The notes under the pieces are model-generated. The model had not been told where the DNA came from. It did not search any database and saw only the letters and a program-made list of their open reading frames with translations. Shown piece by piece: positions 1-8,896 of a stretch of DNA of 64,000 bases. A program made the translations under genes and the position numbers. Source of the DNA: Cohnella candidum. Lineage in GTDB: Bacteria > Bacillota > Bacilli > Paenibacillales > Paenibacillaceae. The stretch lies in the NCBI RefSeq assembly GCF_003713065.1, contig NZ_CP033433.1:5047501-5111500 (forward strand). Reading direction: 5' to 3'. The number at the start of each line of letters is the position of its first letter. Within the stretch, counting starts at the first letter, position 1.

Positions 1-1166
1 TCCCATTGAAAAGCCTGCTGACGTTCGGCCTGTCGTTGTTCGCGGCAGGTTCGCTTGTCGGGCTCGTTTCGCAAACCTTCGGAACCGCTCTCCTTGGCAG
101 ATGCCTGCAGTCCGCGGGCGCCGCGGCGCTGCCCGCGATGGCTTTGATCATTCCCGTTCGGTACTTCGCACCGGATAAGCGCGGCTCGGCATTGAGCATG
201 ACGGCGGTCGGGACCGCGCTCGGAGGCGCCCTGGCTCCGGTCGTTTCCGCGTCGATCGTGAGCATCGCGAACTGGCGCTGGCTGTTCCTGCCTTCGTTGT
301 GCATGTTGCTGCTGATTCCGCTGTTCCGCAAATACTTGGAGTTCGAGCCCAAGGGGGCTCCTCGCCCGTTCGATTGGTTAGGCGGGGGGTTGCTTGCCGC
401 ATCCGTCTCGTTTCTCTTGCTCGGAGTGACGAATAGAGACGGGGGATACGCGGCAGCCGGCGCGGCGTCGTTCATCCTGTTTGCCGTAAGGATTCGAACG
501 GCACGCGAACCTTTCGTCCAACCGGCGATTTTCCGCAACGCCAAATATACCGTCGCTCTGGCGTTGGCTTTTCTCATCGCGGGCGTCGGCACCTCCCTTT
601 TTATCCTGACGCCGGTTCTCTTCGCCGGGGTTTACGGGCTGAATGCGGGCATGATCGGCTTCGCCATGGTTCCGGCCGCCGCAGCGGCCGCGATTCTGGG
701 CAGGAGAGGGGGGAAACTCGCGGACCGGAAAGGCAATTTCCGGTTGTATGCCCTGGGTTCTTCCTCTATCATCGCTTGTTTTGCCTTGTTGTCCGTCTTC
801 GCGGGCGTTCCTCCGCTTTGGATCTCTTTCATCCTTATTTTCGGGAATGTCGGCCAGTCTTTCGTTCAAATCGCGATGTCGAATACCGTATCGGGATCGT
901 TGCCTAAGGAACAGGTGGGAGTAGGGATGGGACTGTTCTCCATGACCGGCTTTCTCGCGCAGGGTATCGCCGCCGGCGTCTACGGGATCGTCGCCGCGCA
1001 AGGAGCTCGCGCGGCATGGAATCCTTTGCACATGGTCGACGCAGGAGGATTATTCAGCAATATCTATTTCGTGCTGGCCGTCATCCATATCGGGATTTTG
1101 CTTATCTATCGATATACGTTCGTACGAAGGCGGAGTAAACGGAGAGAGGAAGAGGTAAGCAGATGA
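1..1166 (+). CDS. MFS transporter, DHA2-like (5' end outside window)
   Basis: This is an integral-membrane drug or metabolite exporter of the major facilitator superfamily, probably driven by the proton gradient. The frame is open to the left edge and the visible protein begins in what looks like the third membrane helix of a 12-14 helix carrier, so the start lies upstream; the TTG at base 6 is internal. The segment around residues 58-78 has the small-residue pattern of the motif C helix of exporters (GTALGGALAPVV), followed by NWRWLFL, which is typical of DHA2 carriers. Later hydrophobic segments continue to about residue 375 and the chain ends in a basic tail. It overlaps the next start by 4 bases (ATGA). 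The substrate cannot be read from sequence. Confidence 0.85.
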   Translation, partial: PLKSLLTFGLSLFAAGSLVGLVSQTFGTALLGRCLQSAGAAALPAMALIIPVRYFAPDKRGSALSMTAVGTALGGALAPVVSASIVSIANWRWLFLPSLCMLLLIPLFRKYLEFEPKGAPRPFDWLGGGLLAASVSFLLLGVTNRDGGYAAAGAASFILFAVRIRTAREPFVQPAIFRNAKYTVALALAFLIAGVGTSLFILTPVLFAGVYGLNAGMIGFAMVPAAAAAAILGRRGGKLADRKGNFRLYALGSSSIIACFALLSVFAGVPPLWISFILIFGNVGQSFVQIAMSNTVSGSLPKEQVGVGMGLFSMTGFLAQGIAAGVYGIVAAQGARAAWNPLHMVDAGGLFSNIYFVLAVIHIGILLIYRYTFVRRRSKRREEEVSR

Positions 1167-1492
1167 CCGTTTCAAATCAGGAAAGGATCCGGCAACAATT
1201 GTCGTCATGGCCGGGCGTAACCGTGCAGCCCCATCGTTTCGGAGGCATCGAATTTCTTTACCGCGGCCGGGAAATCGGGCACCTTCATGGCGATTCTCTG
1301 GTCGACCTCACTTTACCGAAGAGGCAACGGGATCAAGCATTGGAGGAGGGGCGGGCAAGGCCGCATCATATTTATCCCGAATCGGGCTGGGTATCCATTT
1401 ATCTCGAGTCGGAGAAGGAATTGGACCAAGCCCTGGCGTTCTTGAGGTTGAATTATGAACGGTTGGCAGCCAAACTTCCGGAGAGCGAATAA
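1163..1492 (+). CDS. DUF5519 / luciferase-family small protein
   Basis: This small soluble protein of 109 residues matches what I recall of the DUF5519 family, whose members are often labelled luciferase family although no light-producing role is established. The recognisable pattern is HRFGGIEFLYRGREIGHLHG near residues 24-43, then a valine-aspartate-leucine strand, a paired histidine near residue 68 and SGWVS with a final LNYER helix. No signal peptide or membrane segment is present. The start overlaps the stop of the MFS gene by four bases, so the two are probably translationally coupled. Biochemical function is unknown. Confidence 0.7.
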   Translation: MTVSNQERIRQQLSSWPGVTVQPHRFGGIEFLYRGREIGHLHGDSLVDLTLPKRQRDQALEEGRARPHHIYPESGWVSIYLESEKELDQALAFLRLNYERLAAKLPESE

Positions 1493-1659
1493 AACGACGC
1501 GCGCACCCTTGGTCTTTTCTTGACTGAGGGTGTTCAACTTTTGTGCAATGAGAGTTAAATTTTATCGTCAACACGGTAGGGGAAATCAAGTCTTCGAACC
1601 TCCGCCCGGTGTACAATAGGGTCAGAATAGCAAAAGAAGGGCTAAGCCCCGGACAAGAA

Positions 1660-1673
1660 AGGAAGCGCTCACA
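1660..1673 (+). promoter_or_regulatory. cre-like site over the RBS of the hexuronate operon
   Basis: AGGAAGCGCTCACA matches the consensus WGNAANCGNWWNCA at all but one fixed position. It covers the ribosome binding region and first base of the start codon of the first operon gene. CcpA roadblock at such a site is plausible, but a single-mismatch match is weak evidence. No convincing sigma-A promoter was seen in 1493-1672; TTGACT (1520-1525) has only a poor -10 partner (TGCAAT at 18 bp). Confidence 0.35.
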
Positions 1674-2800
1674 TGGATCAGGTTCGGATCGGCATCGTCG
1701 GACTCGGCAATATGGGATCGGGACACGCTCGTTACTTAAGCAAGGGCGAGGTAGAAGGGGCCGTGCTGACGGCGGTTTGCGACGGGGACCGGCAGCTGCT
1801 GGAGCGGGTCGCCGGCGAGTGCGGCGAAGGCGTTGCGGCTTTCGACGACGCATCGGCGTTTCTGTCGTCAGGTTTGATCGACGGCGTCCTCATTTGCACG
1901 CCGCACTACAGTCATCCCCCGCTGGCGATCGAAGCGTTCCGCAACGGTCTGCACGTCCTGATCGAGAAACCCGCGGGCGTCTACACGAAGCAAGTCCGTG
2001 AGATGAACGAGGCGGCGGCTGCCACGGACAAAATTTTCGGCATCATGTACAACCAGCGGACGAATCCGATGTACCGCAAGCTGAGAGAGTTGATCCGGCA
2101 AGGGGAGCTCGGAGAGATCCGCCGGCTCAACTGGATCATTACCGACTGGTATCGGCCGCAGCACTATTATAATTCGGGAGGCTGGCGGGCCACGTGGGCG
2201 AAGGAAGGCGGCGGCGTGCTCATGAACCAGGCGCCCCACCAACTGGACCTATGGCAATGGATTGCCGGCATGATGCCGACGCGAATCCGCGCCTTCTGCT
2301 CGTTCGGCAAACGCCGCGACATCGAGGTCGAAAACGAAGTGACGGCCTACGCGGAATACGCGAACGGGGCGACGGCGGTTTTCATTACGTCGACCTGCGA
2401 GACTCCGGGCACGAACCGTTTGGAGGTGACGGGGGATCGAGGCAAAGCGGTCGTCGAAGAAGGCCGCCTGCGGTTCTGGCAGCTGGACGTATCGGAGCCG
2501 GAGTTTAACCGGACGGCGAAGGAGAGCTTCGCGGCGCCGGGTAAACGGGAGATCCCGATCGAGCTGGAACCGGGCGACGGCGAGCAGCACATCGGCATCA
2601 CCCGCGATTGGGTCCGCGCGATCCTGACCGGGTCGCCGCTGCTGGCGCCCGGCGAGGAAGGCATCCGCGGCTTGACGCTCGCCAACGCGATGCTCCTGTC
2701 CACTTGGACGGACGGATGGGCGGAGCTTCCGCTGGATGAAGACTTGTTCTACCGCCTGCTGCAGGAGAAGATCCAAGCTTCCGGGGCGGTCCGCGCATGA
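1673..2800 (+). CDS. Gfo/Idh/MocA family oxidoreductase 1
   Basis: This is a cytoplasmic NAD(P)-dependent sugar or inositol-type oxidoreductase of 375 residues. The N-terminal Rossmann fold shows GIVGLGNMGSGH at residues 8-19, and the family signature EKP is at residues 98-100, where the lysine serves nucleotide and substrate binding. The C-terminal alpha/beta substrate domain starts near residue 130. The ATG follows a purine-rich AAGGAAG. It is the first gene of a tightly packed operon: its stop overlaps the next start by four bases. Context with hexuronate genes suggests oxidation or epimerisation of a uronic acid or derived sugar; the actual substrate is inference. Confidence 0.88.
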   Translation: MDQVRIGIVGLGNMGSGHARYLSKGEVEGAVLTAVCDGDRQLLERVAGECGEGVAAFDDASAFLSSGLIDGVLICTPHYSHPPLAIEAFRNGLHVLIEKPAGVYTKQVREMNEAAAATDKIFGIMYNQRTNPMYRKLRELIRQGELGEIRRLNWIITDWYRPQHYYNSGGWRATWAKEGGGVLMNQAPHQLDLWQWIAGMMPTRIRAFCSFGKRRDIEVENEVTAYAEYANGATAVFITSTCETPGTNRLEVTGDRGKAVVEEGRLRFWQLDVSEPEFNRTAKESFAAPGKREIPIELEPGDGEQHIGITRDWVRAILTGSPLLAPGEEGIRGLTLANAMLLSTWTDGWAELPLDEDLFYRLLQEKIQASGAVRA

Positions 2801-3885
2801 GCAAGCAGGACGGAATGAACTACGCGCCTCAGGGCAAACCGCGACCGGTCGTGAAGCCGGGCGAGTTCGCGGTCGCGGCGGTCCATTTGGATCACGGCCA
2901 CATTTACGGCATGTGCAACGGGTTGAAGGAAGCGGGCGCGTCCGTGAAATGGGTGTACGATCCCGATCCGCGGAAGGTGCGGGACTTCCTACAGGCGTTT
3001 CCGGAAGCGGCGCCGGCCGATTCTCTGGAGCAAGTCCTGCAGGACCCGGAAATCCGGCTCGTGGCCGCCGCGGCGGTGCCGAGCGAGCGCGGGCCGCTGG
3101 GCGTAAGCGTCATGGAGCACGGCAAAGATTATTTCACGGATAAGACGCCGTTCACCGCATTCGCCCATCTCGAGATGGCCGAGGAGACGTGCGAGCGGAC
3201 GGGCCGCAAATATTGGGTTTATTTCAGCGAGAGGCTTCACGTGGAGAGCGCCGTCTATGCGGGACAACTGATCGAGGACGGCGCGATCGGCCGCGTCGTG
3301 CAGGTGCTCGGCCTCGGGCCGCACCGGCTGAACGCGCCGTCGCGACCGGCATGGTTTTTCGAGAAGGAGCGGTATGGCGGCATCCTGTGCGATATCGGAA
3401 GCCATCAGATCGAGCAGTTCCTCCACTACGCAGGTTGCCGCGACGCCAAGGTGCTGCACAGTAAGGTCGCCAATTACCGCAACCCGGAATATCCGGAGCT
3501 GGAGGATTACGGGGATGCGACGCTGCTGGGCGATAACGGGGCGACGAATTATTTTCGCGTGGATTGGCTGACGCCCGCCGGGCTGTCGACCTGGGGCGAC
3601 GGTAGAACGGTCATTCTCGGCACGGACGGGTACATCGAACTCCGAAAATACGTGGACATCGCGCGGGATCCGGAAGGGGACCAGCTGTATTTGGTCAACG
3701 GAGAAGGCGAACGGCGCCTGTCGCTTGCGGGCAAGGTCGGATACCCGTTTTTCGGGGAGATGATCCTCGACGTGCTGAACCGGACGGAGAACGCGATGAC
3801 GCAGGAGCATATCTTCAAAGCGGCCGAACTGTGCCTGTCGGCGCAAACGCAAGCCGTTCGAATCATGGGAGGGGAAACCGAATGA
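2797..3885 (+). CDS. Gfo/Idh/MocA family oxidoreductase 2
   Basis: This second member of the same superfamily, 362 residues, overlaps the first by ATGA and is followed by another ATGA overlap. The usual glycine-rich nucleotide loop is replaced by HLDHGHIYGM near residues 32-41, and the usual EKP reads DKTPF near residues 112-116, so it belongs to a divergent branch. The centre has GGILCDIGSHQIEQFLHYAG, the conserved helix that normally carries the catalytic histidine. Paired Gfo/Idh genes next to a TIM-barrel isomerase commonly act together on sugars or cyclitols through keto intermediates; that role here is inferred from position only. Confidence 0.85.
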   Translation: MSKQDGMNYAPQGKPRPVVKPGEFAVAAVHLDHGHIYGMCNGLKEAGASVKWVYDPDPRKVRDFLQAFPEAAPADSLEQVLQDPEIRLVAAAAVPSERGPLGVSVMEHGKDYFTDKTPFTAFAHLEMAEETCERTGRKYWVYFSERLHVESAVYAGQLIEDGAIGRVVQVLGLGPHRLNAPSRPAWFFEKERYGGILCDIGSHQIEQFLHYAGCRDAKVLHSKVANYRNPEYPELEDYGDATLLGDNGATNYFRVDWLTPAGLSTWGDGRTVILGTDGYIELRKYVDIARDPEGDQLYLVNGEGERRLSLAGKVGYPFFGEMILDVLNRTENAMTQEHIFKAAELCLSAQTQAVRIMGGETE

Positions 3886-4751
3886 CCGATATCCGAATTA
3901 CCGTGTTCACGGTCGCGACGCCCGACTTGGAGCCGGCTCAGCTGGCCGCGGCGGCCAAACGGGCCGGACTCGACGGGATCGAGTGGCGCTACCAGGACGT
4001 GCCGAAGCCGCAGAAGGACGCGCCGTCATCCTTTTGGGGAAATAACAAATGCTCCATTCCGACGGTTTGGGAAGAGAAGGACTTGGAGGTATTCCGCGAA
4101 GCCGCGGCCCGGAGCGGGATCCAGTCGGCGGCGGTCGTGCCGTATTTGACGCCGGGGGACATGGCCGGCACCGAGCGGGTGCTGCGGGCGGCCCGCTACC
4201 TGGGCGCGTCCTTCATCCGGCTGGGAGTCCACGTCTATGACCGCACGCGTCCGTTCGCCGAGCTGTTCGCGCAGCAGCGCCGTTATCTGAAGCAGGCGGA
4301 GGAACTGTGCCGGGCTTACGGGATCAAAGGAATCATCGAAACCCACCACGGCACGATCGCCCCGACCGCGTCGGCCGCCTATCGGCTGGTGGAAGAGTGC
4401 GATCCCGCCCATATCGGCGTTTTGTACGATCCCGGCAACATGGTATACGAAGGGTACGAGAATTACCGGATGGGGATGGAGATTTTGGGACCTTACCTCG
4501 CGCACGTCCATGCCAAAAACGCGGCTTGGGAACAGCTGCCCGAGGACCCGGAGGATGGCGTGACGAGATGGCGCGTGGTCTGGGCGGGACTGAAGAAAGG
4601 CGTAGTCGATTGGAAGCAAGTGATCGACGATCTTCGCGCTGTGGGGTATAAGGGCTGTATCGGCATCGAGGATTTCAGCGGCCAATGGGGCACGGAAGAA
4701 ATGCTCGCCAATTTCGCGGGCTCATTGAGAAAATGGCTCGATCCGAAATAG
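3882..4751 (+). CDS. sugar phosphate isomerase/epimerase-like TIM barrel
   Basis: This protein of 289 residues has the xylose-isomerase/AP-endonuclease-2 TIM-barrel fold. Metal-binding strand ends are visible as IIETHHG (about residue 150), VLYDPGN (about 181), HVHAKN (about 207) and GIEDFSG (about 261). The ATG at 3882 is chosen because GGGAGGGG lies 6-8 bases upstream and it overlaps the preceding stop as ATGA; an upstream in-frame start would run into the previous gene. It is probably co-translated with the two oxidoreductases. Such enzymes isomerise or epimerise ketoses or dehydrate inosose; the exact substrate cannot be read. Confidence 0.85.
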   Translation: MTDIRITVFTVATPDLEPAQLAAAAKRAGLDGIEWRYQDVPKPQKDAPSSFWGNNKCSIPTVWEEKDLEVFREAAARSGIQSAAVVPYLTPGDMAGTERVLRAARYLGASFIRLGVHVYDRTRPFAELFAQQRRYLKQAEELCRAYGIKGIIETHHGTIAPTASAAYRLVEECDPAHIGVLYDPGNMVYEGYENYRMGMEILGPYLAHVHAKNAAWEQLPEDPEDGVTRWRVVWAGLKKGVVDWKQVIDDLRAVGYKGCIGIEDFSGQWGTEEMLANFAGSLRKWLDPK

Positions 4752-4791
4752 GCGCGCGGGACGCAGCGGCAGAGGGGAGGTCGACGGCACG

Positions 4792-5646
4792 ATGACGGGC
4801 GGCAAAACGGAATATTTGGATCTCTCCTATCGGTTGGACGGGCCGCTCGAGCAAGCCTTTCACTCGCATCCCTGGTACGAAGTTTATTATTTCCACGAAG
4901 GCGTCTGCAACTATTTGATCGGGGACCAGATCTACACCTTGAAGCCGGGAGACCTCATCCTCATGAACGGCATGACCCTGCACCGCCCCAAAGTGGATGC
5001 GCGGTTCCCCTACGTCCGTACGGTCATCCACTTCGAGCCGTCGCTGCTGAAGCCGTTTCAGGAACTGCCGCAGGGCGTGCCGTTCCTTCAGCCATTCCAG
5101 ACCTTATCCAACTACCGGATCTCGCTGGAACCGAAGGAGAAGGCGGAGGTCGAACGGCTGCTGGCGGACATGGAAACCCACCGGAGGCAAGGAGGAGCGG
5201 TCGCGAACAGCCGGATGCTGCTCGTCTTCGTCGATTTGCTTCACGTCATTTACGATTTATGCGGTAAACCGATGCGGGGCAGGCCGGACTTTCCATCCGA
5301 GAAGGAACGGACGGTGCAGCGCGTCGTGTCCTACGTGGAGGAGCGGTATACGGAGGATCTCGACATGGACCGGCTGCAAGCCGATCTTCACGTCAGCAAA
5401 TTTTATTTGTCCCGCTTGTTCAAGGAAGTAACCGGCGTGACGATTTTCGATTACGTCTTCCAGAGGCGCATCAACGAGGCCAAAATCATCTTCTTGCTCG
5501 ATCCCGGCCGTTCCGTGACGGACGTCTGCTTTCAGACCGGATTCAAGCATCTGGCGCATTTCAGCCGCTTGTTCAAACGGCAGGTCGGAGTGACGCCCGA
5601 GAAATACCGGAAATCGATACGGGAACGGCAGGGCAGCGCAGGCTGA
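4792..5646 (+). CDS. AraC-family regulator with N-terminal cupin
   Basis: This 284-residue cytoplasmic transcription factor has a cupin-type sensor half (HSHPWYEVYYFHEG near residues 23-36, then KPGDLILMNGMTLHRP) and two AraC helix-turn-helix motifs at about residues 185-280, ending in the family signature HFSRLFKRQVGVTPEKYR. It sits inside the operon, preceded by GGGGAGG and in the same direction as its neighbours. It probably senses a uronate or related intermediate and activates this operon, an inference from position. No direct-repeat operator was identified in front of the operon. Confidence 0.88.
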   Translation: MTGGKTEYLDLSYRLDGPLEQAFHSHPWYEVYYFHEGVCNYLIGDQIYTLKPGDLILMNGMTLHRPKVDARFPYVRTVIHFEPSLLKPFQELPQGVPFLQPFQTLSNYRISLEPKEKAEVERLLADMETHRRQGGAVANSRMLLVFVDLLHVIYDLCGKPMRGRPDFPSEKERTVQRVVSYVEERYTEDLDMDRLQADLHVSKFYLSRLFKEVTGVTIFDYVFQRRINEAKIIFLLDPGRSVTDVCFQTGFKHLAHFSRLFKRQVGVTPEKYRKSIRERQGSAG

Positions 5647-5673
5647 TTCCAAGTACCGACTGAGGAGGGAATC

Positions 5674-6963
5674 GTGAAAATGGGGACGACGGCAGGGGGA
5701 ACGAGCAGATTGAGGGAGTCCGTCAAACGCATCGTTCGCGAGACGCCGGTGACGGACATGCACACGCATTTGTTCGCGCCCGCGTTCGGCGGGTTGAATT
5801 TGTATAGCCTCGACGATCTGCTCACTTACCACTACTTGACCGCGGAGACGATGCGCTGGTCGGATTTGCCTTATGAGCAGTTCTGGTCGCTGTCCAAGCG
5901 CGGTCAGGCGGAGCATATTTGGCAGCAGCTGTTCACCGCCCATTCGCCGATCAGCGAAGCGACGGGCGGCTTGCTTCAGGTCATGAAGGAACTCGGACTC
6001 GACACTTCCTCGCGGGACTTGGAAACCCATCGTTCCGCCTGGGACGCTTGGGACGCTGGAGCGCATGTGGAGCAAGTGCTGGGCGCGGCCCGCGTGCGCG
6101 ACCTCGTGATGACCAACGATCCGTTCGACGATGCGGAAAGAAAGGTATGGGAAGCGGGCGAAGGCCGGAAAGACGCGCGGTTTCACGCCGCGCTCCGCAC
6201 GGATCCGCTGCTGAACGATTGGCCGGCCGCGGCCAGGAAATTGCCCGAGCTCGGCTATCAGGTTTCCGAGGAATGGTCGGAGGAGACGAAGGCGGAGGTT
6301 CGCCGTTTCCTGCGCGAATGGATCGGCAAGATGGACGCGCTGTACCTGGCCGTCTCCATGCCGGGAGACTTCGTCTATCCGGCCGACGATCACCGCTCCC
6401 GGATGATCGACGAGGTCATGATTCCGGTCTGCCGCGAAGCGGGCATCCCGTTCGCCTTGATGATCGGCGTGCGCCGGGGCGTCAATCCGGGGCTGCGGCT
6501 TGCGGGCGACATGAGCATGCGCTCGGATACCGGCGCGGTGGAAGCGTTGTGCCGCCGTTATCCGGAACAAAAGTTCCTCGTCACGATGCTGGCACGGGAG
6601 AATCAGCACGAGCTGGCGGTGCTGGCCCGCAAATTCCGCAACCTGATGATTTTCGGCTGCTGGTGGTTCCTGCACGTGGAATCGATGATGGAAGAAATGA
6701 CGCGGTTCCGCGTCGAGCTGCTGGGAACCAGCTTCATTCCGCAGCATTCGGATTGCCGGGTGTTCGGCCAGCTCATCTACAAATGGGGCCGCTCGCGGGA
6801 AATCATCGGCCGCGTGCTCGCGGACTCGTACGAACGGCTGGCGGGTACGGGATGGCGGGTGGAGGAAGCGGATATCCGCCGGGACGTCCGGGATCTGTTC
6901 GGCAACAACTTTTGGCGGTTCTTGGGCCGTCCGGAGAAAGCGCTGCAAGAGGAGGAAGCGTAA
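5674..6963 (+). CDS. uxaC: uronate isomerase-like amidohydrolase-superfamily protein
   Basis: This probable uronate isomerase, 429 residues, converts D-glucuronate or D-galacturonate to the keto form. It begins with the metal-site strand TDMHTHLF and contains the distant barrel motifs expected of the family, ending in NNFWRFLG. It resembles the divergent uronate isomerase described from Bacillus halodurans (Bh0493, similar length) more than the longer enterobacterial UxaC; that comparison is from memory. The role is supported by the next two genes, an SDR and mannonate dehydratase. The GTG start has GGAGGG four bases upstream; the ATG at 5680 has better spacing and may be the real one. The stop shares one base with the next start. 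Confidence 0.75.
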   Translation: MKMGTTAGGTSRLRESVKRIVRETPVTDMHTHLFAPAFGGLNLYSLDDLLTYHYLTAETMRWSDLPYEQFWSLSKRGQAEHIWQQLFTAHSPISEATGGLLQVMKELGLDTSSRDLETHRSAWDAWDAGAHVEQVLGAARVRDLVMTNDPFDDAERKVWEAGEGRKDARFHAALRTDPLLNDWPAAARKLPELGYQVSEEWSEETKAEVRRFLREWIGKMDALYLAVSMPGDFVYPADDHRSRMIDEVMIPVCREAGIPFALMIGVRRGVNPGLRLAGDMSMRSDTGAVEALCRRYPEQKFLVTMLARENQHELAVLARKFRNLMIFGCWWFLHVESMMEEMTRFRVELLGTSFIPQHSDCRVFGQLIYKWGRSREIIGRVLADSYERLAGTGWRVEEADIRRDVRDLFGNNFWRFLGRPEKALQEEEA

Positions 6964-7742
6964 TGGCAAAGGGCGGTTTGGATCTGTTCGACCTCACCGG
7001 GCGGACGGCCGCCGTGATCGGGGGCAACTCGACGCTCGGATCGGCGATGGCGGAAGCGTTCGGCGCGTATGGAGCCCGAGTCGCGATCGTCGGCCGGAAC
7101 GCGGAATCGGGTGAAGCCGTTTGCCGGCGGATCGAAGCCGCGGGCGGGGCCGCCCGGTTTTTCGCGGCGGATGCGGTGAAGCGGGAGGACTTGGCGCGCG
7201 TTCTTGCCGAAATCACGGAATGGGGCGGCGGCGTGGACATCCTGATGAATTGTCCCGGCCGCAACAGCGCGACCCCGTTTTTCGAGATCCCGGAGGAAGA
7301 ATGGGACGCCATCATGGACGTCAACGCCAAAAGCGTCATGCTCGCCTGCCAGGTTTTCGGCCGGCACATGGTGGAGCGGGGCAGCGGCAGCATCATTAAT
7401 ATTTCTTCCGTTTCTTCGGGACCGCCGCTTTCCCGCGTATTTACCTACTCCGCGTCGAAAGCGGCGGTGAACAGCATGACGCAGTTTCTCGCGCGGGAGT
7501 TTGCCGCATCCGGCGTTCGGGTAAACGCGATCATCCCGGGTTTCTTCCCGGCGGAGCAGAATCGGAAGATCTTAACGGAGGAACGCGTGCAGTCGATCAT
7601 GACGCACACGCCGATGAAGCGGTTCGGGGAGCCGTCCGAGCTGCAGGGCGCGGCTTTGTTTCTGGCGTCCGGGCGGGCGTCCGGTTTCGTGACGGGGACG
7701 CTGCTTCGGGTGGACGGCGGCTTCGGCGCCATGACGATCTAG
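6963..7742 (+). CDS. uxuB: SDR oxidoreductase, probable D-mannonate (fructuronate) reductase
   Basis: This 259-residue short-chain dehydrogenase has a cofactor loop [11 protein letters not shown] near residues 20-30, the NxPG-type strand MNCPGRN, a catalytic serine in NISSVSS and a YSASK tyrosine-lysine pair, ending in VDGG. The ATG overlaps the uronate isomerase stop (TAATG) and lies behind GAGGAGG. In Bacillus the fructuronate reductase UxuB is an SDR rather than the enterobacterial long-chain type, and the position between isomerase and UxuA fits that step: fructuronate to mannonate with NAD(P)H. Assignment is by family plus context; a related ketose reductase remains possible. Confidence 0.72.
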   Translation: MAKGGLDLFDLTGRTAAVIGGNSTLGSAMAEAFGAYGARVAIVGRNAESGEAVCRRIEAAGGAARFFAADAVKREDLARVLAEITEWGGGVDILMNCPGRNSATPFFEIPEEEWDAIMDVNAKSVMLACQVFGRHMVERGSGSIINISSVSSGPPLSRVFTYSASKAAVNSMTQFLAREFAASGVRVNAIIPGFFPAEQNRKILTEERVQSIMTHTPMKRFGEPSELQGAALFLASGRASGFVTGTLLRVDGGFGAMTI

Positions 7743-7756
7743 GAGGAGGAACGGCC

Positions 7757-8803
7757 ATGTACATGACTTTCCGCTGGTTCGGGGAGAACGATCCGGTAAC
7801 CCTGAAGAATATCCGGCAAATCCCCGGCATGCACGGCATCGTCAGCGCCGTCTATGACGTGCCCGTGGGAGAAGAATGGCCTTACGGGAAAATCGCCGGG
7901 CTCCGCGACCGCGTGGAAGCGGAAGGCTTGAAGCTCAGCGTCATCGAAAGCGTGCCGGTGCACGAAGACATCAAGCTGGGCTTGCCAACGCGTGACCGCT
8001 ATATCGACAACTACTGCCGCACGCTGAAGAATATCGGTAAGGCGGGCATTCCGGTCGTCTGCTACAATTTCATGCCGATCCTCGACTGGACCCGTTCCGG
8101 CTTGGATTTCGAGTGGGAGGACGGCTCGACTTCCTTGATCTACGAGGAAGCATCCGTCGTGCGGATGAACCCTCGTTCAGGTGATCTTGCACTGCCCGGT
8201 TGGGACACCAGCTACTCGAAGGACGAGATCGGCCGCCTATTCCGGGCTTACGAGTCGGTCGATGAAGAGAAGCTGTGGGAAAACCTCGCCTATTTCATCG
8301 AGCGGATCATTCCCGCGGCGGAGGAAGCCGGCGTGCGGATGGCGATCCATCCCGACGATCCGCCGTGGCCGATTTTCGGGCTGCCGCGGATCATGACGAA
8401 CGCGCGCAATTTCGAGCGGTTCCTCACCTTGTCCGACAGCCCGGCCCACGGCATCTGCTTGTGCAGCGGCTCGCTCGGCGCGGATCCGGCCAACGACGTC
8501 GCCGAGATGGTGCGGACTTTCGGCTCGCAAGGCCGGATCCATTTCGCGCATTTGCGGAACGTGCGGATCGACGGGGAAAAGGATTTTAAGGAAACGGCAC
8601 ACCTGTCTTCTGCCGGTTCGCTCGACATGGGCGCCATCGTGGCCGCCTTGTACGCGGTCGGCTTTGACGGTCCCTTCCGTCCCGACCACGGGCGCATGAT
8701 CTGGGGCGAAATCGGCCGCCCGGGGTACGGCTTGTACGACCGGGCGCTCGGCGCGGTCTATTTGAACGGGCTGTGGGAGGGCATCGCCCGGGCCCGTGCG
8801 TAA
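7757..8803 (+). CDS. uxuA: mannonate dehydratase
   Basis: This is mannonate dehydratase, 348 residues, which removes water from D-mannonate to give 2-keto-3-deoxy-D-gluconate. The start [14 protein letters not shown], the middle [12 protein letters not shown], the metal-site stretch [18 protein letters not shown] and LCSGSLG, and the end [10 protein letters not shown] are all characteristic of UxuA. An AGGAGGAGG site precedes the ATG, 14 bases after the SDR stop. With the two preceding genes it completes conversion of hexuronates to KDG; the KDG kinase and aldolase are not in this window. Confidence 0.93.
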   Translation: MYMTFRWFGENDPVTLKNIRQIPGMHGIVSAVYDVPVGEEWPYGKIAGLRDRVEAEGLKLSVIESVPVHEDIKLGLPTRDRYIDNYCRTLKNIGKAGIPVVCYNFMPILDWTRSGLDFEWEDGSTSLIYEEASVVRMNPRSGDLALPGWDTSYSKDEIGRLFRAYESVDEEKLWENLAYFIERIIPAAEEAGVRMAIHPDDPPWPIFGLPRIMTNARNFERFLTLSDSPAHGICLCSGSLGADPANDVAEMVRTFGSQGRIHFAHLRNVRIDGEKDFKETAHLSSAGSLDMGAIVAALYAVGFDGPFRPDHGRMIWGEIGRPGYGLYDRALGAVYLNGLWEGIARARA

Positions 8804-8896
8804 TACAGGAATAAGACCGGAGCATTCGTCAACTTCCTGAACGCGATGCCAAATACCCGGTTCCTTCGCCATGCTAGGATAGGAGAAAAAGAGGCG

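Noticed and set aside
1612-1617. TACAAT as the -10 of the hexuronate operon
   Set aside because: No acceptable -35 at 16-18 bp spacing, and no extended -10 element; the promoter of this operon is left unassigned.
5257-6969. 570-codon open frame on the minus strand
   Set aside because: It lies opposite the AraC and uronate isomerase genes, has no RBS and has the Arg/His/Pro-rich mix typical of antisense frames in GC-rich coding DNA.
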